From assembly GCF_019218745.1 (NCBI RefSeq), contig NZ_JAHUXA010000002.1, positions 124,001 through 188,000 on the forward strand: a DNA stretch of 64,000 nt. Direction: 5' to 3'. Under the pieces are notes generated by a model. The model searched no databases. It was not told the DNA's origin and saw only the letters and a list, made by a program, of their open reading frames with translations. Each line of letters opens with the position of its first letter. Within the stretch, counting starts at the first letter, position 1. This DNA comes from Enterobacter sp. ENT03 (lineage in GTDB: Bacteria; Pseudomonadota; Gammaproteobacteria; Enterobacterales; Enterobacteriaceae). The position numbers were made by a program, and so were the translations under genes. Of this stretch, positions 9,573 to 20,189 are shown in pieces.

Positions 9573-12500
9573 GAGTTCCCCGCGCCAGCGGGGATAAACC
9601 GCGCTGTAGATTGTCTAGGGGGAGGGGGGGCGCGAGTTCCCCGCGCCAGCGGGGATAAACCGGGCACGCGCTAACTGAGAAAAGCTGGTTTTTGGAGTTC
9701 CCCGCGCCAGCGGGGATAAACCGAAAATTGAAGCTCTGGGAGTTAGCCTCCTGGAGAGTTCCCCGCGCCAGCGGGGATAAACCGGAGGCGGAAGTTCAAC
9801 AATAATGTCGTCGAACGAGTTCCCCGCGCCAGCGGGGATAAACCGGTAATTTTGTCATCAGTACAAGCAACGGTACCGAGTTCCCCGCGCCAGCGGGGAT
9901 AAACCGCCGCCTGTTCACATCTACAACGATTTCGACACGAGTTCCCCGCGCCAGCGGGGATAAACCGGTTACGGCGGTCCGCGCCTTTAATCTGTTCCCG
10001 AGTTCCCCGCGCCAGCGGGGATAAACCGCGCAGGCCGTACCCGAAAGGGGCATGCCATACGAGTTCCCCGCGCCAGCGGGGATAAACCGTGATTTCGTTC
10101 ACTTCAATGGTGGTTGCATCGGAGTTCCCCGCGCCAGCGGGGATAAACCGTGGCAACTCCTTCTGCTAAATCAGCAGACCTGGAGTTCCCCGCGCCAGCG
10201 GGGATAAACCGAAAGGTGGCTTCTGATGAAAGAGCTACGTAACGAGTTCCCCGCGCCAGCGGGGATAAACCGGACTGATCACCCATCAGAACGCGCTGGC
10301 TTTAGAGTTCCCCGCGCCAGCGGGGATAAACCGCGTCTTGAAAAGACTTTGCGGGCACAATCGCGGAGTTCCCCGCGCCAGCGGGGATAAACCGTTAATC
10401 CGTCAGTATGCCCAGCAGTGTACTCAGAGTTCCCCGCGCCAGCGGGGATAAACCGTTATTCAGACGTACTGTGCTGGGCCGATCGATGAGTTCCCCGCGC
10501 CAGCGGGGATAAACCGCGCCCGATCAGGTCGCTGAACCGGTCAAAATTGAGTTCCCCGCGCCAGCGGGGATAAACCGTATTCTCCTCCATGTTCTGGAGG
10601 GAAAAAATGGAGTTCCCCGCGCCAGCGGGGATAAACCGGCGATGGAAATATCACAGGCGCGCAGTACAGCGAGTTCCCCGCGCCAGCGGGGATAAACCGG
10701 TTCAGGCAATGTGATGGATTTACCATCAGTAGAGTTCCCCGCGCCAGCGGGGATAAACCGAAAAACCCCAGTACACCAGCAATATTCCTGTAGAGTTCCC
10801 CGCGCCAGCGGGGATAAACCGCAGTTTTCGAGCATCCCAGCGCGAGTCGTTTGGAGTTCCCCGCGCCAGCGGGGATAAACCGCATTTAATGCAACAATGC
10901 TTGACCAATAAATCGAGTTCCCCGCGCCAGCGGGGATAAACCGCGCTGGCTAACGAATTGAGAGAGACGCAGCCAGAGTTCCCCGCGCCAGCGGGGATAA
11001 ACCGAGGCCATTAGGCTTGCTGACAGCGTGAATGAGGAGTTCCCCGCGCCAGCGGGGATAAACCGTTTATGCCGTAAAGATCCGCAGAAACGTCAGGGAG
11101 TTCCCCGCGCCAGCGGGGATAAACCGCGCGTTGAGGTTAAAGTTAAACGGGAGCGACCGAGTTCCCCGCGCCAGCGGGGATAAACCGGATGGGATATTAC
11201 CAGCAGGGCCGGACAGCGCGAGTTCCCCGCGCCAGCGGGGATAAACCGTCCCAGCTCCGCGCGTAAGTGGCTATCCTGCCGAGTTCCCCGCGCCAGCGGG
11301 GATAAACCGCCCGTGGTGGTCCCCGTCGTGGTGCCTCTACCAAGTTCCCCGCGCCAGCGGGGATAAACCGGTTGCAGGAGTAAATCCGGGTGTTGGTAAC
11401 GAGAGTTCCCCGCGCCAGCGGGGATAAACCGCGTGGTGGGACGTGGCTGGAGCTGTGCGTAGGGAGTTCCCCGCGCCAGCGGGGATAAACCGTGGTATCC
11501 GGCGGTGCTGTCACGCTGGAGTCTGAGTTCCCCGCGCCAGCGGGGATAAACCGACCGCGCCTTCATCGAAGGCATGAACCAGCAAGAGTTCCCCGCGCCA
11601 GCGGGGATAAACCGGGAAGAATTAAGCTGCCTCCACATTTGCTACAGAGTTCCCCGCGCCAGCGGGGATAAACCGCGGGCAAACAGGCGATGGAGTGGGC
11701 TAAACAAGAGTTCCCCGCGCCAGCGGGGATAAACCGTAACGCCACTCGCCTTTATCGTTCGCCAGTGCGAGTTCCCCGCGCCAGCGGGGATAAACCGATA
11801 CCTGGCATCCGCATCGAATAGCCGCCCACGAGTTCCCCGCGCCAGCGGGGATAAACCGCCGGGTAACTTCGATACTGACACGCTTTCAGAGAGTTCCCCG
11901 CGCCAGCGGGGATAAACCGAACAGATTTTTGCCCATCTGAAAAATGAAAAGGAGTTCCCCGCGCCAGCGGGGATAAACCGTGGATCGAGGTGATGCATTC
12001 CGTTTACCCGAAGAGTTCCCCGCGCCAGCGGGGATAAACCGCTCACCGAAAGTAACCGCCGCGCCGGAAATTCGAGTTCCCCGCGCCAGCGGGGATAAAC
12101 CGAGATTTATGAGGATTGCACCACCATATTATATGAGTTCCCCGCGCCAGCGGGGATAAACCGTAGTTCTGCTGTTTCTTCTTGCGGTCGTACTGGTGTT
12201 CCCCGCGCCAGCGGGGATAAACCGCAGGAGGGCGACATTGCCGCACGTCGCGTTATGTGTTCCCCGCGCCAGCGGGGATAAACCGTGGGCGCGCTACGCC
12301 TGGAACAGCGTTAACGGGTGTTCCCCGCGCCAGCGGGGATAAACCGACAATTACGCGCCTGAGTAATATGTGCGGCGCGTGTTCCCCGCGCCAGCGGGGA
12401 TAAACCGATAAACGATATACTAACCCCCGCCACCGTAAAGTGTTCCCCGCGCCAGCGGGGATAAACCGGAAACACTAGCTGAAAAGGTCGACTGGTTAAT

Positions 12501-12895
12501 GTGTTCCCCGCGCCAGCGGGGATAAACCGTACGGTGCTGATTTGTGCTGCCCGAACGGAACGTGTTCCCCGCGCCAGCGGGGATAAACCGCCCATAATGT
12601 TCCCCGGTGAAAAAGTTGTGACGTGTTCCCCGCGCCAGCGGGGATAAACCGGGATCGATCTCGTTGTAATAGGCTGTCACTGGGTGTTCCCCGCGCCAGC
12701 GGGGATAAACCGACGAACATGGCGACGTCGATTTTGAGCACGAAGTGTTCCCCGCGCCAGCGGGGATAAACCGCGCACAACCAGATTCAGGAGTCAGCAA
12801 TGAGCGTGTGCCCCGCGCCAGCGGGGATAAACCGACCAGCGGCGTTTTCGCTGCGTCAACCTGCGCGTGTTCCCCCCACCCGCGGGGATAAACCG
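9573..12895 (+). CRISPR. Type I-E CRISPR array, 55 repeats and 54 spacers
   Basis: 29-base repeats recur with an unbroken 61-base period (32-base spacers) from 9573 to 12867. The repeat has the CCCCGCG...CGGGG hairpin cut by Cas6e and ends GGGGATAAACCG. The first 43 repeats begin GAGTTCCCC, the E. coli form. From 12196 onward the last 12 begin GTGTTCCCC. Variants are the repeat at 11342 (first base A), 12806 (GTGTGCCCC) and the terminal one at 12867 (mutated centre). The final G of every repeat is kept, which fits spacers taken next to an AAG PAM. The leader is on the cas2 side. Confidence 0.98.
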
Positions 12896-12926
12896 AAATC
12901 GCAGCTCGAGGGGGAGTGCTATGCCA

Positions 12927-12955
12927 GCGTTCCCCGTTCTCGCGAAGATCTACGT
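12927..12955 (+). repeat. Decayed CRISPR repeat overlapping the end of iap
   Basis: Sixty bases after the last recognisable repeat starts, GCGTTCCCCG followed by a degenerate remainder lines up with the repeat at about 18 of 29 positions. The iap stop codon (12950-12952) lies inside it. It looks like the oldest end of the array, eroded because it overlaps or abuts coding sequence. Confidence 0.5.
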
Positions 12956-13990
12956 TTTCGCCCGTGCCAGTTCTTTTACCAGCGGCAGCATAATGCGCAT
13001 CACATCGCGGCTGCGGCGTTCGATGCGGCCCGGCAGGGCGTTGTCGATGTGCTGCTGACTATCCAGTCGCACATCGTGCCAGCTGGTGCCGTTCGGGAAA
13101 GAACGGGTTTTGGCGCGTTGCTGGTAACCATCTTTGTTGCCCAGCGACCAGTTCGTCGCTTCCACCGACAGCACCGGAATATTCGCTTTATCGAACACCT
13201 CCACATCGTGGCAGCAGTCGGTGCCTTTCGGGTATTGCGGATTCAGGCCGGGATTCGTGGCGGCGGGGATGCCACGGCTGCGGGCGATGGCCAGCGCGCG
13301 GTCGCGGGTGAGTTTGCGTACCGAGGCGGGGGTATTTTTACCGCTGTTGAAATAGAGCTTATCGCCCACGATCAGGTTATCGAGATTGATCACCAGCAGG
13401 GTGTTTTTCTTCTCGGCTGTGCTCATGCGGCTCAGAAAATTCTCTGCGCCAAGAAGGCCTTCCTCTTCGCCGCTGGTGGCGACAAAACGGATACTGTACT
13501 GCGTGGGAATATTTTTCAGCGCATCGGCCAGTTCCAGCATCACGCCAACACCCGCGGCGTTATCGTCAAGCCCCTGTAAGGTAAGACCGCCGAGGTTGTT
13601 ATCAATATCCGCATCGCTGCGCGGCGCGTAGGTGTCGAGGTGCGCCATGATAATAATCTGCTCCGGCTGCTTACCTTCGTGGGCGGCGATCACCGTGCTG
13701 CCGGTAACGTTATGCCAGTTGCGCTGGTTGCTCTTCGAGGTATAGATGAAGCGGCTGGTGAACTTGCGAATATCGCTCTGGTAGCCCATCTGCGCAAACT
13801 GCTGACGCACATAATCGGCGGACAGCATCTCTGCCGGGGTGCCGGTCATGCGGCCGGGGAAATAGGTCGCAATATAACGTGCCTGATGGCTTGCCATGTC
13901 GCCGGGCGGCAGCAGTGTCGCCTGGACGGGAAGGATACTGCATACGCCGAACGCCAGGGCAGCGGTACGGTGGCGCAATGCGGAAAACAT
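12950..13990 (-). CDS. iap: Alkaline phosphatase isozyme-conversion aminopeptidase
   Basis: Periplasmic M28-family zinc aminopeptidase; in E. coli it trims N-terminal arginine from alkaline phosphatase. The 346 residues start with a Sec-type signal peptide of about 24 residues. They carry the metal-binding and catalytic motifs HLDTYAP, DDNAAG and SGEEEG expected of M28 peptidases. The last residues, LPLVKELARAK, match E. coli Iap. Its 3' end meets the CRISPR array, the arrangement in which CRISPR repeats were first noticed in E. coli. Confidence 0.95.
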   Translation of the reverse strand: MFSALRHRTAALAFGVCSILPVQATLLPPGDMASHQARYIATYFPGRMTGTPAEMLSADYVRQQFAQMGYQSDIRKFTSRFIYTSKSNQRNWHNVTGSTVIAAHEGKQPEQIIIMAHLDTYAPRSDADIDNNLGGLTLQGLDDNAAGVGVMLELADALKNIPTQYSIRFVATSGEEEGLLGAENFLSRMSTAEKKNTLLVINLDNLIVGDKLYFNSGKNTPASVRKLTRDRALAIARSRGIPAATNPGLNPQYPKGTDCCHDVEVFDKANIPVLSVEATNWSLGNKDGYQQRAKTRSFPNGTSWHDVRLDSQQHIDNALPGRIERRSRDVMRIMLPLVKELARAKT

Positions 13991-14127
13991 AGAGAGTCCT
14001 TAAACATGCAGGAAAATTTTGACGGGCTTAGTATGAAACTGTGATCGGCCTTACACAATTTGAATTCCGCCTAAACGCACGAATTTTCTGGCGTTAAGCA
14101 CTTTTTGATATTTGCTTTTTCAGACCG

Positions 14128-14163
14128 TTATTCCTTTGCGGAACTACTCATTCCAATTCGTAA
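14128..14163 (+). promoter_or_regulatory. Putative CysB-type activation region
   Basis: Within the AT-rich 14.04-14.23 kb gap before cysG, TTATTCC (14128-14134) and ATTCC recur around GCGGAAC. This resembles the half-sites that CysB binds upstream of cys operons. The region is also the only room for a promoter serving cysG-cysDNC. The assignment rests on loose similarity and gene context. Confidence 0.35.
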
Positions 14164-14228
14164 TTTCATTCGCTTACCACCGCCCCCTATAGTCCCCTTA
14201 TTCCTGATTGTTAGCGAGCTGTTGCCTT

Positions 14229-15644
14229 GTGGATCACCTGCCCATTTTTGCTGCGGTAAAAAACCGACCCGTACTGGTTATTGGCGGCGGCGAGATCGCT
14301 GCCCGTAAGATCGCGTTCTTATTACGCGCGGGCGCGAAAGTGCAGGTTGTCGCCCGCGAACTGGGCGGCGAGGTGCAGCGTCTGGCTGATGAACAGGCGC
14401 TGGTCTGGCTGGCCACCGAGTTCGATGAAACCCAGCTCGACGCCGTTTTTCTGGTCATCGCCGCTACCAGCGATTGCGCGCTCAATCGTCGCGTCTTTGA
14501 CGCTGCCGACGCCCGTCACCGGCTGGTGAACGTGGTGGATGACCAGCCGCTGTGCTCCTTTATCTTCCCGTCGATTGTTGACCGCAGCCCGATAGTGGTG
14601 GCGATCTCCTCTGGCGGTAATGCCCCGGTGCTGGCGCGTCTGCTGCGGGAAAAAATTGAAGCGCTGCTGCCGGGAAATTTAGGCCGCATGGCGGATATTG
14701 CCGGACAGTGGCGCGAGCGCATCAAAGCCTTGCGTAAAACGACAGACGCCCGCCGTCGCTTCTGGGAAGCGGCCTTTCGCGGGCGTTTCGCCAGCCTGAT
14801 GGCGGCCGGAAACGAGCAGGCGGCGCAAGCCGTGCTGGCAGAGGCGCTGGCTGCCCCGGACCGTTCGCGCGGAGAAATTATTCTGGTGGGCGCCGGGCCA
14901 GGCGATGCCGGGCTGCTGACGCTGCGCGGTTTGCAGGTTATTCAGCAGGCAGACGTGGTGTTTTATGACCATCTGGTCAGCGATGAGGTGCTGGAGCTGA
15001 CCCGGCGCGATGCCGACAAAATCTGCGTCGGTAAACGCGCGGGCGGTCATGCCGTGCCGCAGCATGAAACCAATCAGATGCTGATTGACGAAGCGCGGGC
15101 AGGCAAAACCGTGGTGCGCCTGAAAGGCGGCGATCCCTTTATTTTTGGTCGCGGTGGCGAAGAGCTACAGGCCGCCGCCGCAGCGGGTGTGCCCTTCCAG
15201 GTGGTGCCTGGCGTCACTGCCGCTTCCGGCGCAACGGCCTATGCCGGTATTCCGCTTACGCACCGTGATTTTGCCCAGAGCGTGACCTTTGTGACCGGCC
15301 ATTACAAAGCCGACAGCGCGCCGTTTGACTGGTCGCAGCTGGCGCAGAGCCGTCAGACGCTGGCGGTATACATGGGCACCATGAAAGCGGCGGAAATCAG
15401 CCAGCAGCTTATTTTGCACGGTCGCGATAAAGCGACGCCGGTGGCGGTGATTTCGCGCGGCACGCGACGCGATCAGCAGGTCAAAACCGGCACATTAGAA
15501 CAACTAGAGAACCTGGCGCTAAACGCCCCGATGCCAGCGCTGCTGGTGGTGGGCGAAGTGGTGCAGTTACGCGATGCGCTCGCCTGGTTTCAACACTCTA
15601 CAGGCACGGGATCTTTTGATAACTCCGTGGTAAATCTGGCTTAA
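14229..15644 (+). CDS. cysG: Siroheme synthase CysG (second-type copy in the cysDNC operon)
   Basis: Multifunctional enzyme for siroheme, the cofactor of sulfite and nitrite reductases. The N-terminal half is the dehydrogenase/ferrochelatase domain (GGGEIAARK, then [16 protein letters not shown]). The C-terminal half is the uroporphyrinogen III methyltransferase ([32 protein letters not shown]). I start it at the GTG giving VDHLPIFA, which matches the usual CysG N-terminus MDHLPIF; an upstream TTG is also in frame. It is divergent from the nirBDC-linked E. coli CysG, has a longer C-terminal tail and sits nine bases before cysD, so it probably serves sulfate assimilation. Confidence 0.9.
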   Translation: MDHLPIFAAVKNRPVLVIGGGEIAARKIAFLLRAGAKVQVVARELGGEVQRLADEQALVWLATEFDETQLDAVFLVIAATSDCALNRRVFDAADARHRLVNVVDDQPLCSFIFPSIVDRSPIVVAISSGGNAPVLARLLREKIEALLPGNLGRMADIAGQWRERIKALRKTTDARRRFWEAAFRGRFASLMAAGNEQAAQAVLAEALAAPDRSRGEIILVGAGPGDAGLLTLRGLQVIQQADVVFYDHLVSDEVLELTRRDADKICVGKRAGGHAVPQHETNQMLIDEARAGKTVVRLKGGDPFIFGRGGEELQAAAAAGVPFQVVPGVTAASGATAYAGIPLTHRDFAQSVTFVTGHYKADSAPFDWSQLAQSRQTLAVYMGTMKAAEISQQLILHGRDKATPVAVISRGTRRDQQVKTGTLEQLENLALNAPMPALLVVGEVVQLRDALAWFQHSTGTGSFDNSVVNLA

Positions 15645-15653
15645 GGAACGGTT

Positions 15654-16562
15654 ATGGATCAAAAACGACTCACTCACCTGCGACAACTGGAGGCGGAAAG
15701 CATCCATATTATTCGCGAGGTGGCGGCAGAATTTGGCAATCCGGTGATGATGTATTCCATCGGCAAAGACTCCAGCGTGATGCTGCATCTGGCGCGCAAA
15801 GCGTTTTATCCCGGCACGTTGCCGTTCCCGCTGTTGCATGTGGATACTGGCTGGAAATTCCGCGAGATGTATGAATTCCGTGACCGCACTGCTAAAGCCT
15901 ACGGCTGCGAGCTGCTGGTGCATAAAAACCCGGAAGGCGTGGCGATGGGGATTAATCCGTTCGTGCATGGCAGCGGTAAACACACCGACATCATGAAAAC
16001 CGAAGGGCTGAAGCAGGCGCTGAACAAATACGGTTTTGATGCGGCCTTCGGCGGCGCGCGCCGTGACGAAGAGAAATCCCGCGCCAAAGAGCGTATTTAC
16101 TCGTTCCGCGACCGTTTCCACCGCTGGGATCCGAAAAACCAGCGCCCGGAGCTGTGGCACAACTACAACGGCCAGATCAACAAAGGCGAAAGCATTCGCG
16201 TGTTCCCGCTCTCCAACTGGACCGAGCTGGACATCTGGCAGTACATCTTCCTCGAAAATATTGAAATCGTACCGCTGTACCTGGCCGCAGAGCGCCCGGT
16301 GCTGGAGCGTGACGGCATGCTGATGATGATCGATGACGATCGCATCGACCTGCAACCGGGCGAGAAGATCGAACAGCGCATGGTGCGCTTCCGTACTCTC
16401 GGCTGCTGGCCGCTGACCGGCGCGGTGGAGTCTGACGCGCAAACGCTGCCAGAAATCATCGAAGAGATGCTGGTGTCCACCACCAGCGAACGACAGGGCC
16501 GCGTGATTGACCGCGACCAGGCCGGCTCCATGGAGCTGAAGAAACGCCAGGGTTATTTCTAA
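15654..16562 (+). CDS. cysD: Sulfate adenylyltransferase subunit 2
   Basis: Catalytic subunit of ATP sulfurylase, making adenosine 5'-phosphosulfate (APS) from ATP and sulfate together with CysN. It has 302 residues, as in E. coli. The ATP-pyrophosphatase [12 protein letters not shown] loop sits near residue 40, and the [15 protein letters not shown] segment follows. The start has an AAGGAACGG SD. It is followed nine bases later by cysN. Confidence 0.97.
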   Translation: MDQKRLTHLRQLEAESIHIIREVAAEFGNPVMMYSIGKDSSVMLHLARKAFYPGTLPFPLLHVDTGWKFREMYEFRDRTAKAYGCELLVHKNPEGVAMGINPFVHGSGKHTDIMKTEGLKQALNKYGFDAAFGGARRDEEKSRAKERIYSFRDRFHRWDPKNQRPELWHNYNGQINKGESIRVFPLSNWTELDIWQYIFLENIEIVPLYLAAERPVLERDGMLMMIDDDRIDLQPGEKIEQRMVRFRTLGCWPLTGAVESDAQTLPEIIEEMLVSTTSERQGRVIDRDQAGSMELKKRQGYF

Positions 16563-16571
16563 GGAGCCGCC

Positions 16572-17999
16572 ATGAATACGACTATTGCACAACAAATTGC
16601 CAGTGAAGGTGGCGTGGAAGCTTACCTGCACGCGCAACAGCATAAAAGCCTGCTGCGGTTTCTGACCTGCGGCAGCGTTGATGACGGTAAAAGCACACTG
16701 ATTGGCCGTTTGCTGCACGATACCCGCCAGATTTATGAAGATCAGCTTTCATCGCTGCATAACGACAGCAAGCGTCACGGCACGCAGGGCGAGAAGCTGG
16801 ACCTGGCGCTGCTGGTGGATGGCTTGCAGGCCGAGCGCGAGCAGGGGATTACTATCGACGTGGCGTATCGCTATTTCTCCACCGAGAAGCGTAAATTTAT
16901 TATCGCCGACACGCCGGGCCACGAGCAGTACACCCGCAACATGGCGACCGGCGCGTCCACCTGCGATCTGGCGATCCTGCTGATGGATGCGCGTAAAGGC
17001 GTGCTCGATCAGACCCGTCGTCATAGCTTTATCTCGACGCTGCTGGGGATCCGCCATCTGGTAGTAGCGGTGAACAAAATGGATCTGGTGGAATTCAGCG
17101 AAGCGAAATTCAATCAGATCCGCGAAGACTATCTGACCTTCGCCGAACAGCTGCCGGGCAGCCTCGACATTCGTTTTGTGCCGCTGTCGGCGCTGGAAGG
17201 CGATAACGTGGCGAGCCAGAGCAGCAACATGCCGTGGTACAGCGGCCCGACGCTGCTGGAAGTGCTGGAAACCGTTGAGATCCAGCGCGTGGTGGAGACG
17301 CAGCCGATGCGTTTCCCGGTGCAGTACGTGAACCGCCCGAATCTCGATTTTCGTGGTTTCTCCGGCACCATTGCGTCCGGTAGCGTCACTGTCGGCCAGC
17401 GCATTAAAGTGCTGCCGTCGGGCGTGGAATCAACGGTGGCGCGTATCGTCACCTTTGATGGCGATCTGCAACAGGCCGGGGCTGGGGAAGCGGTCACGCT
17501 GGTACTGAAAGACGAAATCGACATCAGCCGCGGCGATTTACTGCTCGATGCGCAGGACGGGCTGAAAGCGGTGCAGAGCGCATCGGTGGACGTGGTGTGG
17601 ATGGCGGAGCAGCCGCTGACGCCGGGCCAGAGCTACGACATCAAAATCGCCGGCAAGAAAACCCGTGCGCGTGTGGATGGCATTCACTATCAGGTGAACA
17701 TCAACACCCTGGAACACAATCAAGTGGATAACCTGCCGCTGAACGGTATTGGGCTGGTGGATCTTACCTTTGACGAACCGCTGGTGCTGGATAAATACCA
17801 GGAAAACCCGGTTACCGGCGGCATGATCCTTATCGATCGCCTGACCAACGTGACCGTGGGCGCAGGCATGGTACGCGAGCCGAACGAGCAGGCGAGCCAT
17901 GTGCCGTCACAGTTCAGCGCTTTTGAGCTGGAACTGAACGCACTGGTGCGTAAACACTTCCCGCACTGGGGCGCGCGTGATTTGCTGGGAGGCAAATAA
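16572..17999 (+). CDS. cysN: Sulfate adenylyltransferase subunit 1 (GTPase)
   Basis: GTPase subunit of ATP sulfurylase whose GTP hydrolysis drives APS formation. The 475 residues hold the elongation-factor-like G motifs: [15 protein letters not shown] (G1), [12 protein letters not shown] (G3) and NKMD (G4), then beta-barrel domains. The ATG has AAGGAG eight bases upstream. Its stop overlaps the cysC start by one base (TAATG), so the two are coupled. Confidence 0.97.
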   Translation: MNTTIAQQIASEGGVEAYLHAQQHKSLLRFLTCGSVDDGKSTLIGRLLHDTRQIYEDQLSSLHNDSKRHGTQGEKLDLALLVDGLQAEREQGITIDVAYRYFSTEKRKFIIADTPGHEQYTRNMATGASTCDLAILLMDARKGVLDQTRRHSFISTLLGIRHLVVAVNKMDLVEFSEAKFNQIREDYLTFAEQLPGSLDIRFVPLSALEGDNVASQSSNMPWYSGPTLLEVLETVEIQRVVETQPMRFPVQYVNRPNLDFRGFSGTIASGSVTVGQRIKVLPSGVESTVARIVTFDGDLQQAGAGEAVTLVLKDEIDISRGDLLLDAQDGLKAVQSASVDVVWMAEQPLTPGQSYDIKIAGKKTRARVDGIHYQVNINTLEHNQVDNLPLNGIGLVDLTFDEPLVLDKYQENPVTGGMILIDRLTNVTVGAGMVREPNEQASHVPSQFSAFELELNALVRKHFPHWGARDLLGGK

Positions 18000-18604
18000 T
18001 GGCGCAGCACGATGAAAACGTCGTCTGGCATCCACATCCGGTAACCGCCGGGCAACGCGAGCAGCTCCACGGTCACCGTGGGGTTGTGCTGTGGTTTACC
18101 GGGCTGTCTGGCTCAGGTAAATCGACCGTTGCCGGGGCGCTGGAAGAGGCGCTGCACGGGCTTGGCGTCAGCACTTATTTGCTCGACGGCGATAACGTGC
18201 GGCACGGGCTGTGCAGCGATTTGGGCTTCAGTGATGACGATCGTAAAGAGAACATCCGTCGCGTCGGGGAAGTGGCGCGTCTGATGGTCGATGCGGGACT
18301 GGTCGTATTGACGGCGTTTATCTCTCCGCACCGCGCGGAGCGGGAAATGGTGCGCGAGCGCGTCGGGGAAGGGCGGTTTATTGAGGTGTTTGTCGATACG
18401 CCGCTGGCGATCTGCGAAGCGCGCGATCCCAAAGGACTGTATAAGAAAGCCCGTGCCGGGGAGCTGCGTCACTTTACCGGTATCGATTCGGTTTACGAAG
18501 CGCCTGAAACGCCGGATGTGCATCTTGATGGTGAACAATTGGTAACAAATTTAGTGGGTCAATTATTAGACCTGCTGAGACAGGGCGATATTATCAGATC
18601 CTAA
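17999..18604 (+). CDS. cysC: Adenylylsulfate (APS) kinase
   Basis: Phosphorylates APS to PAPS, the substrate of CysH. The 201 residues carry the P-loop GLSGSGKST near residue 35 and the APS-kinase motifs DGDNVRHGL and FISPHRAER. The ATG overlaps the cysN stop, completing the cysG-D-N-C operon. Confidence 0.97.
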   Translation: MAQHDENVVWHPHPVTAGQREQLHGHRGVVLWFTGLSGSGKSTVAGALEEALHGLGVSTYLLDGDNVRHGLCSDLGFSDDDRKENIRRVGEVARLMVDAGLVVLTAFISPHRAEREMVRERVGEGRFIEVFVDTPLAICEARDPKGLYKKARAGELRHFTGIDSVYEAPETPDVHLDGEQLVTNLVGQLLDLLRQGDIIRS

Positions 18605-18652
18605 GACATGTTCGGGGTTGCTTTCGCGGACAGTCAGGTTACAGGATCCACT

Positions 18653-18976
18653 ATGCGCAATAGCCAGAACATCTATTTGTCACGGTCCGAGACCGTCGCC
18701 GCCAGCGAGGAAACGACCTGGTCATTTCCCGGAGCACTCGTTGGCTTTGTGTCATGGTTGTTGGCGCTCGGCATACCCTTTCTGCTTTATGGCCCGAATA
18801 CGCTGTTCTTTTTTCTGTATACCTGGCCGTTCTTTCTGGCGCTGATGCCCGTCGCCGTGGTGGTGGGCATCGCCGTGCATTCGCTGCTCGGCGGCAAGCT
18901 GCGTTACAGCTGCCTTGCGACGGTCATTATCGTGGCGACGATGTTTGGCGCGTTATTTATGTGGCTGATGGGCTAA
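18653..18976 (+). CDS. ygbE: DUF3561 inner-membrane protein YgbE
   Basis: Small membrane protein of unknown function found after cysC in enterobacteria. Starting at ATG 18653 (MRNSQNIYLS) gives 107 residues, the E. coli YgbE length. The frame is open for 15 more codons upstream, but those residues do not match the family. Three hydrophobic stretches (about residues 25-45, 50-70 and 80-105) form the body, with the conserved YTWPFFLALMPVAVVVGIA in the middle. It may be co-transcribed with cysC, 48 bases upstream. Confidence 0.9.
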   Translation: MRNSQNIYLSRSETVAASEETTWSFPGALVGFVSWLLALGIPFLLYGPNTLFFFLYTWPFFLALMPVAVVVGIAVHSLLGGKLRYSCLATVIIVATMFGALFMWLMG

Positions 18977-19146
18977 CCCCGGCCATACTTCAATGCGTAA
19001 CGCTCGATAAGGTAATGTGTCAGGAATGCACACCTGTGCGCCCGCCCGTAAATAGTGCTACATTTGGCCGCGATGACGCGGTATCGGCTTAGTGTGGAGT
19101 CTGCGCGCAAGTTATGGGATGATGATGCCGATTTTCAGGGGGCACG

Positions 19147-19458
19147 ATGGGTAAATTAACGCTGCTGTTGCTGGCACTGCTGGTCTGGCTACAGTATTCA
19201 CTGTGGTTCGGCAAAAATGGCCTGCATGACTTCAGCCGTGTCAACGACGATGTGGCCGCGCAGCAGATAACAAACGCCAAACTTAAAGCACGCAACGATC
19301 AGCTTTTCGCCGAAATTGACGACCTCAATGGCGGCCAGGAAGCGATTGAAGAGCGCGCACGTAACGAACTCAGTATGACCCGACCAGGCGAAACCTTTTA
19401 CCGTCTGGTGCCGGATGCGTCTAAACGCACGCCAGGGTCACTGCAAAATAATCGATAA
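19147..19458 (+). CDS. ftsB: Cell division protein FtsB
   Basis: Divisome protein that forms the FtsQLB complex in the inner membrane. The 103 residues show one N-terminal membrane segment ([20 protein letters not shown]). A periplasmic coiled coil (about 30-65) and the conserved [21 protein letters not shown] segment near residue 75 follow. An AGGGGGCACG SD precedes the start. ispD follows 20 bases later, as in E. coli. Confidence 0.96.
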   Translation: MGKLTLLLLALLVWLQYSLWFGKNGLHDFSRVNDDVAAQQITNAKLKARNDQLFAEIDDLNGGQEAIEERARNELSMTRPGETFYRLVPDASKRTPGSLQNNR

Positions 19459-19478
19459 GCGAAGCCCAGGTTTACGAC

Positions 19479-20189
19479 ATGGCAGCAATAATTCCGGACG
19501 TATGTGCCGTGGTGCCGGCCGCCGGATTTGGCCGCCGCATGCAAACGGAATGTCCTAAGCAGTATCTCTCAGTTGGCAATAAAACGATCCTCGAACACGC
19601 GGTGGATGCGCTGCTGGCGAATCCGCGCGTGGCAAGGGTGATCATTGCCATCAGCCCCGGCGACGAGCGCTTTGCGCAGTTACCGCTGGCGGATCATCCG
19701 CAGGTGACCGTCGTTGACGGCGGTGCCGAGCGGGCTGACTCCGTGCTGGCGGGGCTTAAGGCCGCGGGCGATGCGCCCTGGGTGCTGGTCCATGACGCCG
19801 CGCGCCCTTGTCTGCATCAGGACGATCTTGCCCGTCTGCTGGCGCTCAGCGACACCAGCCGCGTGGGCGGTATTCTCGCCGCCCCGGTGCGCGACACCAT
19901 GAAGCGCAGCGAGCCTGGCATCGCCGCCGTGGCGCATACGGTAGATCGTAACGATCTCTGGCATGCGCTGACGCCCCAGTTTTTCCCGCGTGAACTCCTC
20001 CACGACTGCCTGCAGCGCGCCTTAAACGACGGCGCGACCATCACCGACGAAGCCTCGGCGCTGGAGCATTGCGGCTATCACCCGGTGCTGGTCAGCGGCC
20101 GCGCGGATAACATCAAAGTCACGCGACCGGAAGATCTGGCGCTGGCAGAATTTTACCTCACCCGAATGACCGGAAAGGAGATGGCATAA
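19479..20189 (+). CDS. ispD: 2-C-methyl-D-erythritol 4-phosphate cytidylyltransferase
   Basis: Third step of the methylerythritol phosphate pathway to isoprenoids, attaching CMP to methylerythritol phosphate. The 236 residues have the nucleotidyltransferase signature [19 protein letters not shown] near the N-terminus. [10 protein letters not shown] is near residue 105 and [12 protein letters not shown] near 150. The stop overlaps the ispF start by one base. Confidence 0.97.
   Translation: MAAIIPDVCAVVPAAGFGRRMQTECPKQYLSVGNKTILEHAVDALLANPRVARVIIAISPGDERFAQLPLADHPQVTVVDGGAERADSVLAGLKAAGDAPWVLVHDAARPCLHQDDLARLLALSDTSRVGGILAAPVRDTMKRSEPGIAAVAHTVDRNDLWHALTPQFFPRELLHDCLQRALNDGATITDEASALEHCGYHPVLVSGRADNIKVTRPEDLALAEFYLTRMTGKEMA

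Noticed and set aside
9470-12800. Many minus-strand open frames of 60-181 codons with recurring PAGAGNS and YPRWRGEL text
   Set aside because: They are translations of the CRISPR repeats, whose 61-base period keeps frames open by chance. None has a ribosome-binding site or a protein family pattern.
12800-13579. 259-codon plus-strand frame across the array end and iap
   Set aside because: It runs antisense to iap, which is conserved along its full length, and begins inside a repeat.
14208-14228. TTG at 14208 as the start of cysG
   Set aside because: The added residues MLASCCL do not belong to the CysG family, while GTG 14229 gives the conserved VDHLPIF start.
15567-16718. 383-codon minus-strand frame
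   Set aside because: It is antisense to cysD and overlaps cysG and cysN. It is His/Gln/Ala-rich, as expected for a shadow of GC-rich coding sequence.
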